Of a stretch of DNA of 24,615 bases, positions 6,636 to 13,732 are shown piece by piece (positions within the stretch are counted from its first letter, which is position 1; each line of letters starts with the position of its first letter). Below the pieces are notes generated by a model that was given only the letters and a program-made list of their open reading frames with translations, was not told where the DNA came from and did no database searches. A program made the position numbers and the translations under genes. Source of the stretch: a virus; the IMG/VR virus record IMGVR_UViG_3300046459_000031, positions 1 through 24,615 of that record; one strand, 5' to 3'.

Positions 6636-7414
6636 AGTGTCATATTGACGCCGACATTCTAGCTTATGAGATTGGGTTTGCTTCCGAGGCTTCTTGGAAG
6701 CATTCCCATCCCGAAGCAAGCTTAGAATGGTTGATTGATAATCCAGCCCCTTGGGAGGTTGCTGAAGAGCAGCTTCTCAATAAGATTGCTCACATTGAAG
6801 ATGTATGTGAAGCAACAGAACCTTCCTTGCTCTTCTTCACCGGTAAGACAAACTTCCGGAATGAAATAGCAACCTCTCAGCAATACAAATCCCGAGCCAG
6901 TCATAAGCCCTACCACTATGCGAATGTGAAAGCATTCCTGAAGGGGCTTTACCCTTTCCGAGAAATGGAAGGCTTGGAAGCTGATGACTTGCTTGCTCTA
7001 TTTCAGACGGAAAACACAATCATCTGTAGCCGAGATAAAGACTTGCTACAAACCGATGGCTGGCACTTCCAATGGGAGCTTAATCAGCAGCCTCAGTTTG
7101 GTCCGTATAAGGTTGATTCTTACGGACATATTGAAGTGAGGAAGGGTGCTCTGAAGGGATGGGGGATGAAGTTTTTCCTCGGCCAATGCATCACTGGTGA
7201 CATTACTGACTCTATCCCCGGCCTTCCTAAGAAGGGGCCTGTAGCAGCCCTCAAGGTGCTCGAAGCTACTACCTCATATGCCGAAGGGCTAGAGGCTGTC
7301 AGAGAGGCGTACAAGCCCTTTGGTGGGGATGAATACCTGCTAGAGCAGGGTAGGTTGCTATATATGACCCGAGAGCTTCATCCGGATGGTAGGCCTGTTC
7401 TATGGGAGATGTGA
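6629..7414 (+). CDS. 5'-3' exonuclease, FEN/PIN type (T7 gp6-like)
   Basis: A 261-aa FEN-family nuclease, near the 300 aa of T7 gp6. The acidic metal-binding residues appear in order: HIDAD (D7, D9), EGLEADD (E117, D119, D120), CSRDKDLL (D136, D138) and GDITDSIPGLP (D191, D194). The last runs into a helix-hairpin-helix DNA-binding segment, GLPKKGPVAALKVL. The enzyme should remove RNA primers and resect ends for recombination, also degrading host DNA to nucleotides. The start TTG at 6629 overlaps the SSB stop; GAGGA lies 9 bases before it and the first catalytic Asp comes seven residues in. Together with polymerase, SSB and primase-helicase it completes a T7-style replisome. Confidence 0.92.
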   Translation: MVKCHIDADILAYEIGFASEASWKHSHPEASLEWLIDNPAPWEVAEEQLLNKIAHIEDVCEATEPSLLFFTGKTNFRNEIATSQQYKSRASHKPYHYANVKAFLKGLYPFREMEGLEADDLLALFQTENTIICSRDKDLLQTDGWHFQWELNQQPQFGPYKVDSYGHIEVRKGALKGWGMKFFLGQCITGDITDSIPGLPKKGPVAALKVLEATTSYAEGLEAVREAYKPFGGDEYLLEQGRLLYMTRELHPDGRPVLWEM

Positions 7415-7788
7415 AACGCAATGGAGGAAACTGGACCGAAGCCAGATTTAACAGCTTCGTTAAGAGCGCTCTTAGAGCAGCATCTAGACGATGGCCGCCG
7501 AAGTACGAATGCCTTAGTAGCGCTTATGTGGGAACCAAGCTTAATGATAAGTCGGGAAGACAAGCTAAGCATTACAAGTGCGCTTGTTGCCTTGGATCGT
7601 TTCCAGCAAAAGATGTGCAAGTAGATCACATATCTCCCATCATCAACCCTGAGAAGGGCTTCACAACATGGGATGACGTAGTTAATGCCATGTTCTGTGA
7701 AAAAGAAAATCTTCAAATCTTGTGCACATCATGTCACGCCATAAAAACAAAGGAGGAGCGAAGTGTACGTAAGAAAAGTACATCCTAG
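7402..7788 (+). CDS. HNH nuclease with Cys4 zinc site
   Basis: A 128-aa protein. CACC (C60, C63) and CTSC (C108, C111) would bind a structural zinc ion. Between and after them lie VQVDHISPI (D75, H76), KENLQ (N103) and CHAIK (H112), the classical HNH layout. The N-terminal third is basic, NWTEARFNSFVKSALRAASRRW. It may be a homing endonuclease, but its place directly after the exonuclease is where several podoviruses carry a structure-specific endonuclease, so a role in recombination or Holliday-junction cleavage is possible. ATG at 7402 overlaps the exonuclease gene; GTG at 7411, forming GTGA with that gene's stop, is an alternative start. The zinc-HNH frame is convincing; the biological role is open. 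Confidence 0.8.
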   Translation: MGDVKRNGGNWTEARFNSFVKSALRAASRRWPPKYECLSSAYVGTKLNDKSGRQAKHYKCACCLGSFPAKDVQVDHISPIINPEKGFTTWDDVVNAMFCEKENLQILCTSCHAIKTKEERSVRKKSTS

Positions 7789-8188
7789 AGAAGAAGGGAC
7801 GTGGCGCAATATGAAATCCCGCTGCAACAATCCAAAGGCTACTGGATACGAAATGTACGGGGGCCGTGGTATTTCCGTATGTGAGAGTTGGAACGAATCC
7901 TTTTTCAATTTCCTAGCTGATATGGGACCGCGACCTGACGGTACACAGCTAGACCGAATTGATAACGACAAGGGATACTATAAAGAGAATTGCCGATGGG
8001 TGTCTTCTAAGATTAATTGTAATAACACCTCTAAGAATGTTTGGATTGAATTCGAAGGGCAGAAAAAGACAATCACCCAATGGGCTGAAGAAATCGGTAT
8101 CAAAGTAAATACCCTACAGTACCGCCTGTATCGTGGCTGGCCTGTAGAACGTGCTCTCAATAAAAGGAAAACAAATGCTGGCAAATGA
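7763..8188 (+). CDS. Phage DNA-binding/HNH-associated protein, 141 aa
   Basis: GTG at 7763 follows a strong AAGGAGGAG. The protein has the recurrent phage pattern TWRNMKSRCNNP..GYEMYGGRGISVCESW, then DMGPRPDGTQLDRIDNDKGYYKENCRWVSS. This is found alone or beside HNH genes in many phages and is usually annotated as hypothetical or HNH-like; a catalytic HNH is not evident, but LDRIDN/NCRW resembles a degenerate core. Residues about 103-132 (TITQWAEEIGIKVNTLQYRLYRGWPVERAL) form a helix-turn-helix-like repeat that should contact DNA. It overlaps the upstream nuclease gene by 26 bases and the following small gene by 14. It could be a homing endonuclease relative or a partner of the preceding HNH protein. 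Confidence 0.75.
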   Translation: MYVRKVHPREEGTWRNMKSRCNNPKATGYEMYGGRGISVCESWNESFFNFLADMGPRPDGTQLDRIDNDKGYYKENCRWVSSKINCNNTSKNVWIEFEGQKKTITQWAEEIGIKVNTLQYRLYRGWPVERALNKRKTNAGK

Positions 8189-8423
8189 ATATAACGGATT
8201 CGCAACATTCGCAGATGTGGAAGACAAAGAGCTTCAAGCGTTCAATCGTGGCCGAGTATTGTGCAATATGTATGTAGACAATAGTGAGAATGGTAAGACT
8301 AACGATAAGGGCTTTGCTTTGATTGTTGGGTATTTCAATCGTATTCCGGTAGCAGAGCGGGCCAGTGCTCAAGACCAATTCCTTGCAGCTATGAAGAAGG
8401 AGGGCCTTATCCTTGCTAGCTAA
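8175..8423 (+). CDS. Hypothetical protein, 82 aa
   Basis: ATG at 8175 follows AAAAGGA and lies inside the end of the previous gene. The longer frame from 8151 has no ribosome binding site. The protein begins MLANEYNGFATFADVED and ends QFLAAMKKEGLILAS. It appears to be a compact mixed alpha/beta domain with no transmembrane segment, cysteine cluster or catalytic signature that I can recognise. Its last 11 bases overlap the DUF3310 gene, whose ribosome binding site (GGAGG, about 8399-8403) it carries. Context suggests a role in DNA or nucleotide metabolism, but nothing in the sequence proves it. Confidence 0.7.
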   Translation: MLANEYNGFATFADVEDKELQAFNRGRVLCNMYVDNSENGKTNDKGFALIVGYFNRIPVAERASAQDQFLAAMKKEGLILAS

Positions 8424-8631
8424 TGACCGTCAGGTAGGTGGGCAGCATTATAAAGACCAAGGCATTCAGCCTTGGGACTTCATCGCTGCTAACAATCTAG
8501 GATTTTTCGAAGGCAACATTGTTAAGTACATCACTCGTTGGCGTGCCAAGGGTGGTGTAGCAGACCTTGAGAAGGTGAAGCACTACATCGAAAAGCTTAT
8601 TGAACTTAACACAGAGGAAGACCCGTTTTGA
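8413..8631 (+). CDS. DUF3310 protein (related to T7 gp1.7 nucleotide kinase domain)
   Basis: A 72-aa protein that is almost wholly a DUF3310 domain: VGGQHYKDQGIQPWDFIAAN, then FFEGNIVKYITRWRAKGG and a helix DLEKVKHYIEKLIEL. In T7 this domain forms part of gp1.7, a kinase that phosphorylates dGMP and dTMP and affects dideoxythymidine sensitivity; in most phages the domain is uncharacterised. Its position directly before ThyX fits a role in making thymidine nucleotides. The start is TTG at 8413, 9 bases after GGAGG; the nearby ATG at 8423 is in another frame. Its stop overlaps the TTG of thyX in a TTGA arrangement. The family call is firm; kinase activity is an inference. Confidence 0.85.
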   Translation: MLANDRQVGGQHYKDQGIQPWDFIAANNLGFFEGNIVKYITRWRAKGGVADLEKVKHYIEKLIELNTEEDPF

Positions 8632-9290
8632 AAACTGCTGAAATTAGTGTAGAACTGATTGGACATTTCGGAGATGACAACACGGTAGTTAATGCTGCTC
8701 GTGTTTCATTCGCTAAAGATAGTTGCATGTACACGGACGACCAGAATGTTAAACTTATTCGCTACCTTGCAAAGCATGGCCATCTCAGTCCATTCAACCA
8801 CGCCTTCCTCTCCTTCCGAGTTAAAGCCCCGATCTTCGTGGCTCGCCAGCTTGTTAAACATAAGTTTCTTCCGTGGAATGAAGTGAGCCGTAGGTATGTA
8901 GATGATGAGCCTGAATATTATCTTCCTCACGCTTTCCGCGTTCGTGCAGATAACGTAAAACAAGGCAGTTCAAATGAACTAACTCTAGCAAACTCGATGT
9001 GGGGATTTGATTCTGCACAAGAAGATTTGAGCTCTCATACAGAAGAATCTTTAATGCTATATCGACATCTTATCGATCAAGGTGTATGTCCTGAAATGGC
9101 CCGTATGGTGTTGCCTCTGAACACAATGACTGAATGGGTTTGGTCTGGAACATTGGGGGCATGGCTGGATATGCTGAAGCTTCGTCTTGACCCTCATACA
9201 CAAGCAGAAACAAGGCATGTGGCAGAGCTAATTCATGGATTCACTCATGTACTTTTCCCCATCTCTACGGAGGCAAGGCTTGATCTATAA
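8628..9290 (+). CDS. thyX: Flavin-dependent thymidylate synthase ThyX
   Basis: A 220-aa ThyX, the usual length, making dTMP from dUMP with methylene-tetrahydrofolate and FAD/NADPH. Visible family marks are HGHLSPFNH (50-58), the signature RQLVKHK followed by seven residues and SRRY (73-90), the ARMVLPLN segment (158-165) and the C-terminal Arg of QAETR (R196). In the signature the common RHR is KHK (K77, H78, K79), keeping the charge. The start is TTG at 8628, overlapping the previous stop, with GAGGA upstream. No internal ATG leaves the N-terminal fold intact. It works with the phage ribonucleotide reductase to supply dTTP from the host ribonucleotide pool. Confidence 0.95.
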   Translation: MKTAEISVELIGHFGDDNTVVNAARVSFAKDSCMYTDDQNVKLIRYLAKHGHLSPFNHAFLSFRVKAPIFVARQLVKHKFLPWNEVSRRYVDDEPEYYLPHAFRVRADNVKQGSSNELTLANSMWGFDSAQEDLSSHTEESLMLYRHLIDQGVCPEMARMVLPLNTMTEWVWSGTLGAWLDMLKLRLDPHTQAETRHVAELIHGFTHVLFPISTEARLDL

Positions 9291-9450
9291 GATTGCCATT
9301 ACCGAAGATAACGAATATGTGGGCACTCTCACCTTCAAAGGTGAGGTGTTCACAACCCAAGACTTCGAAGAAGCACAAGATGTTATCGAAGAGCTTGAAG
9401 AACACAATGACGAATACGACTACCACATTATCTCTGAGGAACTACATTGA
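9280..9450 (+). CDS. Small acidic protein, 56 aa
   Basis: TTG at 9280 follows GGAGG by six bases and lies inside the last codons of thyX. The longer frame from ATG 9235 reads through thyX and lacks a site. The protein (MIYKIAITEDNEYVGTL...) is strongly acidic, with a helix DFEEAQDVIEELEEHND and a final strand YDYHIISEEL. Its strand-strand-helix-strand layout resembles the 51-aa protein at 3497. No function is recognisable. Its stop overlaps the next TTG start as TTGA, indicating coupled translation with the phosphoesterase. Confidence 0.75.
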   Translation: MIYKIAITEDNEYVGTLTFKGEVFTTQDFEEAQDVIEELEEHNDEYDYHIISEELH

Positions 9451-10208
9451 GCAAACGAATCCTAGTTATTACAGACGCGCAGGTGAAGCCCGGAGTTGAC
9501 ACATCGTATGTAGAAGCTATTGGCAATTACGCAGCAGAGAAGCGTCCGGATGTAATTATTAACATTGGTGATTGGTGGGACATGCCTAGCCTCTCCAGTT
9601 GGGATATTGGCAAGAAGAGTTTCGAAGGACGACGCTATATTAATGATGTAGCAGCGGGTAATGAGGCAATGGATAAGCTGCTGTTCCCCATCTTCTATGA
9701 ACGTGACCGTCTCCGTATCAATAAGAAGAAGGCTTGGAACCCCGAGCTTCATTTCCTCCTCGGCAATCATGAGCAGCGTATTGAACGGGCTGTGAATGGG
9801 GATGCAAAGCTGGAAGGTTTGCTCGGCTATGACGATTTGAATCTCGGACTGTGGAAGGTTCATCCTTTCCTTAAGCCTGTGATTGTGGATGACATTGCCT
9901 TTGCTCACTACTTCATCACCGGGCAGGCAGGACGACCAGCATCTACGGCTCAAGCACAGCTAAATAAGAAGCATATGTCCTGTATCGCTGGACACCAGCA
10001 AGGCCTTCAGATTGCTACGGCATTCAAGGCTGATGGACGAATGATTACCTCCGTGATAGCGGGCTCCTGCTACACCCATGAGGAAGACTATCTCGGCCCT
10101 CAAGGCAATCGCCATTGGCGTGGTGTGCTTATGCTGAATGACGTACATGAGGGCGAATTCGATCTAATGCCAGTTTCTACTAAATATTTGATGGAGAAAT
10201 ATGTTTAA
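9447..10208 (+). CDS. Calcineurin-like metallophosphoesterase
   Basis: A 253-aa protein with the metal-binding blocks of the family in order: ITDAQVKP (D10, Q12), NIGDWWD (D42), LLGNHEQR (N107, H108, E109), FAHYF (H154) and IAGHQQG (H183). The first block is D-x-Q where D-x-H is usual, so one metal site is altered; Gln variants are known in phage members. The substrate cannot be read from sequence: nucleic-acid ends, nucleotides or phosphoproteins are all possible. TTG at 9447 lies seven bases after GAGGA and overlaps the previous stop. It is embedded between ThyX and MazG, hinting at a nucleotide-linked job. Confidence 0.85.
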   Translation: MSKRILVITDAQVKPGVDTSYVEAIGNYAAEKRPDVIINIGDWWDMPSLSSWDIGKKSFEGRRYINDVAAGNEAMDKLLFPIFYERDRLRINKKKAWNPELHFLLGNHEQRIERAVNGDAKLEGLLGYDDLNLGLWKVHPFLKPVIVDDIAFAHYFITGQAGRPASTAQAQLNKKHMSCIAGHQQGLQIATAFKADGRMITSVIAGSCYTHEEDYLGPQGNRHWRGVLMLNDVHEGEFDLMPVSTKYLMEKYV

Positions 10209-10509
10209 CGAATATCAAGAACAAGCAAAGCAATTCCGCACCGAAACAGCAGATCATTGGTACGCAATTATTAATCTTCCGGGCGAAGTGGGGGAGCTTT
10301 GCTCTCTCATCGCTAAGGGGATTCGAGACGGCTTCAAAGAAGATTATTTGACGAATGTAAAGAAGGAGCTTGGGGATGTTCTCTGGCACATTGCAGCCAT
10401 TGCAGACGACCATCAGCTTAACCTTCAAGACATTGCAGACGGCAATATTGCCAAGCTGCAATCACGTAAAGACCGAGATGTTATCAAAGGCTCGGGAGAC
10501 AATCGATAA
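10201..10509 (+). CDS. MazG-like nucleotide pyrophosphohydrolase
   Basis: A 102-aa single-domain MazG-type enzyme that would hydrolyse NTPs or dNTPs to the monophosphate and pyrophosphate. The metal-binding pattern ExxE...ExxD is visible: GEVGE (E29, E32) and KKELGDVLWHIA (E56, D59), in an all-alpha protein of typical length. In phages MazG proteins are thought to recycle host nucleotides or, in some proposals, influence (p)ppGpp; the specificity cannot be told here. ATG at 10201 follows GGAG and overlaps the phosphoesterase by eight bases. The stop overlaps the first base of nrdA, so MazG and the reductase are translated together. Confidence 0.9.
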   Translation: MFNEYQEQAKQFRTETADHWYAIINLPGEVGELCSLIAKGIRDGFKEDYLTNVKKELGDVLWHIAAIADDHQLNLQDIADGNIAKLQSRKDRDVIKGSGDNR

Positions 10510-12347
10510 TGGGAGTGAAAATTGACATCAGCCGCGACGTTCTTCTCAACACGCAAGGGAAAGCGCTTGTTGAAAAATATTACACGGATGGAAAGGAAGG
10601 GGTTCAAAGAGCCTACGCTAGGGCCGCTACGTGCTTCAGTTATGGCGATGAAGCCCTTGCTCAGCGAATCTACGATGCCGCCTCTCTCAATTGGTTCATG
10701 TATTCTTCACCAGTGCTTAGTAATGCTGTGGACGGATATTGGCAAGAGCGTGGCCGATTTCCGTACAACTCAAAAGAATTCTGGCTAGCCCATAGCGATT
10801 ATCGTAAGGCGTGCTGGCGTGGTGCAGAACCTAAAGCTATGCCCATTGCTTGTTTCGCTGGCTACATTCCTGACACAATTGAGGGACAAATTGATATTAG
10901 TTCTGAGCTTTCTCTTCTCTCTGTTATGGGTGGCGGTACTGCTCTGCATTCGGGCATCCGTGCTGTATCGGAAAAGGCTCCGGGTCCTATTCCTTACTTC
11001 AAGACCATTGATGGGATTATGGGCTACTATCGTCAAGGGCGGACCCGTAGGGGTTCTACTGCTATTTACTTGGATATTTCTCATCCTGACATTGTTGAGT
11101 TTATTCGAATGCGTCTTCCCTCCGGCGGAGACTCAGCCCGAAAGATTGACAATCGTGCAGGGGTCCATAACGCAGTCAACATTACAGATGCCTTCAGTAA
11201 AGCAGTTACTGAAGACGCCATGTGGGAACTGGTTTGTCCTCACACAAGAGAAGTTAAACAAACAATCCGAGCACGTACTCTCTGGGAGGATTTGCTCGAA
11301 GTTCGGGAGTTGACAGGTGAACCCTATCTTTGGTTTATTGATGTTGCTAATCGTGCTATGCCTCGCACTCAGGTGGAAATGGGGCTTTCTAATCGTGGAA
11401 GCAACCTGTGTAGTGAAATTAGCTTGGCTACTGGACCTGATCGCACTTTTGTTTGCTGTCTGTCTTCTCTTAATCTAGAGAAATACGATGAATGGAAAGA
11501 CACTACATTGGTGGCCGACCTCACCCGATTCTTGGATAATGTCTTGCAATGGTTCATTGACTATAGCCCAGACGGATTGGGCAAGGCGCGTTACGCAGCT
11601 ATTAGGGAACGTGCCCTTGGAATCGGTGCAATGGGTTTCCATAACTATCTCATGCGACACGGCATCCCTTTTGAGTCCGGAGGCTTTCGTAGCGCAGCGC
11701 AGGTTAACAACATAATCTTTAAGGATATTCATGCAAAAGGTATTGCAGCTTCTATTGAGTTGGCTAAAGAGCGCGGAGAAGCTCCCGACATGGCAGGCAC
11801 TGGCCGTCGTAATTCTCACGTCTTTGCTATCGCTCCTAATTCTAACTCTTCTGTACTTTGTGATACTTCTCCGTCAATTGAACCGATCGCTAGTAATGCC
11901 TATACGCAGAAAAGTAGGGCAGGTATTTTCCTCGTCAAAAACAAATGGCTAGAGCCGGTATTGGAGAAGTATGGAAAGAATACCGATGAAACGTGGAGCA
12001 GTATCGTTAAGGCTAACGGATCGGTACAGCATCTCGATTTTCTGGAACCAGCGGAGAAGGCCGTATTCAAGACTGCTTGGGAAATCGATCAACATTGGTT
12101 GGTTGAACATGCAGGTAACCGGCAACAATATATTTGTCAAGCACAGTCTCTCAATCTGTTCTTCCTACCGGGAACTGATCGGCGTGTCATTAACTCGGTA
12201 CATTTGAAAGCTATGCGAGAAAGGAAAGTAAAGAGCCTGTATTACTTTAGAACAGGAGCAGCCACTAAGGTGGATACAGTTAAAACTATTGAGCGGGTTG
12301 TTCTCAATCAAGAGAGCGCAACAGCTTGTCTTTCATGTGAAGGCTAA
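10509..12347 (+). CDS. nrdA: Ribonucleoside-diphosphate reductase alpha subunit, class I, lacking ATP-cone
   Basis: A 612-aa catalytic subunit reducing ribonucleotides to deoxyribonucleotides. Catalytic residues are visible: C115 (redox Cys, in PIACFAG), N299-C301-E303 in SNLCSEI, a Cys pair at C316/C317 for the second redox Cys, the radical-transfer tyrosines Y578-Y579 in LYYF, and the C-terminal shuttle pair C607/C610. The protein begins shortly before the first catalytic-domain motif, about 145 residues shorter at the N terminus than E. coli NrdA. The ATP-cone, which mediates dATP shut-off, is therefore missing. That is common in phages and would keep the enzyme active at high dATP. It pairs with NrdB at 12480, separated by a 44-aa gene. 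Confidence 0.95.
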   Translation: MGVKIDISRDVLLNTQGKALVEKYYTDGKEGVQRAYARAATCFSYGDEALAQRIYDAASLNWFMYSSPVLSNAVDGYWQERGRFPYNSKEFWLAHSDYRKACWRGAEPKAMPIACFAGYIPDTIEGQIDISSELSLLSVMGGGTALHSGIRAVSEKAPGPIPYFKTIDGIMGYYRQGRTRRGSTAIYLDISHPDIVEFIRMRLPSGGDSARKIDNRAGVHNAVNITDAFSKAVTEDAMWELVCPHTREVKQTIRARTLWEDLLEVRELTGEPYLWFIDVANRAMPRTQVEMGLSNRGSNLCSEISLATGPDRTFVCCLSSLNLEKYDEWKDTTLVADLTRFLDNVLQWFIDYSPDGLGKARYAAIRERALGIGAMGFHNYLMRHGIPFESGGFRSAAQVNNIIFKDIHAKGIAASIELAKERGEAPDMAGTGRRNSHVFAIAPNSNSSVLCDTSPSIEPIASNAYTQKSRAGIFLVKNKWLEPVLEKYGKNTDETWSSIVKANGSVQHLDFLEPAEKAVFKTAWEIDQHWLVEHAGNRQQYICQAQSLNLFFLPGTDRRVINSVHLKAMRERKVKSLYYFRTGAATKVDTVKTIERVVLNQESATACLSCEG

Positions 12348-12348
12348 T

Positions 12349-12483
12349 ATGATTCCTATTTCGAACACCCATATTGAAATTGCTTATGAAGACGGAGAGA
12401 TGGTTTTCCAAGTGGTGAACGCTTGGGGAGACATTCTCTATATTACGGACAGTATTGAAGACGCGGAGGAATGGCGAGCTTGA
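12349..12483 (+). CDS. Small acidic protein between nrdA and nrdB, 44 aa
   Basis: ATG at 12349 lies one base after the nrdA stop, with GAAGG about six bases upstream. The protein begins MIPISNTHIEIAYEDGEM and has the segment AWGDILYITDSIEDAEEW, a strand-turn-strand followed by a short acidic helix. It is not a glutaredoxin: there is no CxxC. No function can be assigned; its place suggests it could be associated with the reductase. Its stop overlaps the nrdB start in the TTGA form used elsewhere in this cluster. Confidence 0.7.
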   Translation: MIPISNTHIEIAYEDGEMVFQVVNAWGDILYITDSIEDAEEWRA

Positions 12484-13430
12484 GCCTTCTAGAAACTAGC
12501 AAGACCTATGTACCTATCTACCCGGAACTAGTAGCCATCACAGTGGAGCATGAACGTGCCCACTGGGGAGAATGGGAAGCAAAGCTACAGCAAGACGTTG
12601 AACAATGGAAAAACGGTGTAATCACCGAGAAGGAGAAGTATTTTGTTAATTCGATTCTTCGACTCTTCACTCAGTCGGACGTTGCAGTTGGAAGCGATTA
12701 TTATGACAATCTTATCCCGGCAATCCGAAATAACGAAGCAAGAAATATGCTCGGCTCTTTCGCTGGACGAGAAGGTGTCCATCAGAGAGCATACGCTCTC
12801 CTCAACGACACTCTCGGATTCGGAGAAGGATTTTATTCTGAGTTCCTTGCATATGGGGAAATGAAAGAGAAGCTGGAATTCATGATGGATATGAAGAACA
12901 GCAGTGTGGCAGACTTGGCTAAATCAATTGCCAAGCAGGTATTGGTAGAGGGTGTGTGTCTATTCGGCATGTTCGCCATGCTTCTAAACTTTCCTCGGAT
13001 GGGCAAGCTGATGGGGATGGGTGATGTTAATTCGTGGAGTATTAAAGATGAAACAATCCATGTATCAGGTCTTAGTAAGCTATTTCGAATCCTCGTTAAA
13101 GAGCATCCGGGAGTGGTCGATGACGCATTCAAACGAGACATTTACGACACAGCCCGAGAATGTGTCAAGCTCGAAGACCGATTCATTGAGCTTACCTTTC
13201 AGCAAGGAGGAGTTGACGGAATCACTGAAGGGGAAGTTAAGCAATACATCCGCAGTGTTGCAGATTATCGCATGCAGCAGATCGGATTCAAAGCAGAATA
13301 CGGAGTGACTAATCCCTTTGACTGGCTTGATTGGGTTGTATCTAATTCGGCTATTGAGAACTTCTTTGAAACTAACACAACCGGCTATAGCAAGAATAGC
13401 ATGGTGGGAGAATTTAATGGCGCTTATTAG
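12480..13430 (+). CDS. nrdB: Ribonucleoside-diphosphate reductase beta subunit, diiron-tyrosyl type
   Basis: A 316-aa radical-generating subunit. Counting from TTG 12480, the diiron ligands are D67, E98, H101, E157, E191 and H194, with the radical Tyr at Y105. The spacings (31, 3, 4 and 34, 3) equal those in E. coli NrdB (D84, E115, H118, Y122; E204, E238, H241), so a class Ia tyrosyl-radical enzyme is likely. I prefer TTG at 12480: GGAGG is ten bases upstream and the overlap with the previous stop repeats the TTGA pattern. ATG at 12471 is in frame but only one base after that ribosome binding site. The free C terminus (EFNGAY) would dock on NrdA. Confidence 0.93.
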   Translation: MSLLETSKTYVPIYPELVAITVEHERAHWGEWEAKLQQDVEQWKNGVITEKEKYFVNSILRLFTQSDVAVGSDYYDNLIPAIRNNEARNMLGSFAGREGVHQRAYALLNDTLGFGEGFYSEFLAYGEMKEKLEFMMDMKNSSVADLAKSIAKQVLVEGVCLFGMFAMLLNFPRMGKLMGMGDVNSWSIKDETIHVSGLSKLFRILVKEHPGVVDDAFKRDIYDTARECVKLEDRFIELTFQQGGVDGITEGEVKQYIRSVADYRMQQIGFKAEYGVTNPFDWLDWVVSNSAIENFFETNTTGYSKNSMVGEFNGAY

Positions 13431-13728
13431 GATTGACGGAGGCACTACGAAGCTCCAGAATGGCTTCTACCAGTATGCGGTACACGATAGTGCAGGGTTT
13501 CATCTCTATACGTTCGCAGCCTCTCAAACCCCTATTCTCGGAGATGAGATTGATACTTCTAGCGGTGTGCTTGTACCTCGTATTAAGGTTGCTGCCAATG
13601 ACAATCCGCTTAGCCCTTCGTGGCCTGAGCCTATTGTTAATAATGATCCGGGCTTCCAGAACAAACGAAAGAACGGTGATGTATGGCCGCACGGTACGGT
13701 AGATGTAGGCAAGAAAGAAAGCTTCTAG
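13417..13728 (+). CDS. Hypothetical protein, 103 aa, last gene of the plus-strand cluster
   Basis: ATG at 13417, after GGGAG, overlaps the nrdB end by 14 bases. The longer frame from 13318 only reads through nrdB. The protein begins MALIRIDGGTTKLQNGFYQY, seems beta-rich in its first 60 residues and Pro/Asn-rich and probably disordered after (NDNPLSPSWPEP, NDPGFQNKRKNG). I recognise no family. It ends immediately before the terminator hairpin at the meeting point of the two strands. Confidence 0.7.
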   Translation: MALIRIDGGTTKLQNGFYQYAVHDSAGFHLYTFAASQTPILGDEIDTSSGVLVPRIKVAANDNPLSPSWPEPIVNNDPGFQNKRKNGDVWPHGTVDVGKKESF

Positions 13729-13732
13729 ACAA

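Noticed and set aside
5850-6719. Minus-strand frame of 289 aa
   Set aside because: It lies opposite the SSB gene and its neighbours, has no ribosome binding site, and reads as low-quality antisense composition rich in Leu, Arg, Cys and His.
7421-7624. Plus-strand frame of 67 aa overlapping the Cys4 HNH gene
   Set aside because: It looks fairly protein-like, but the other frame carries a clear HNH with zinc-binding cysteines, and no ribosome binding site precedes ATG 7421.
7763-8188. Calling the 141-aa protein a proven HNH endonuclease
   Set aside because: The family often travels with HNH genes, but the catalytic His-Asn-His set is not convincing, so a cautious name was used.
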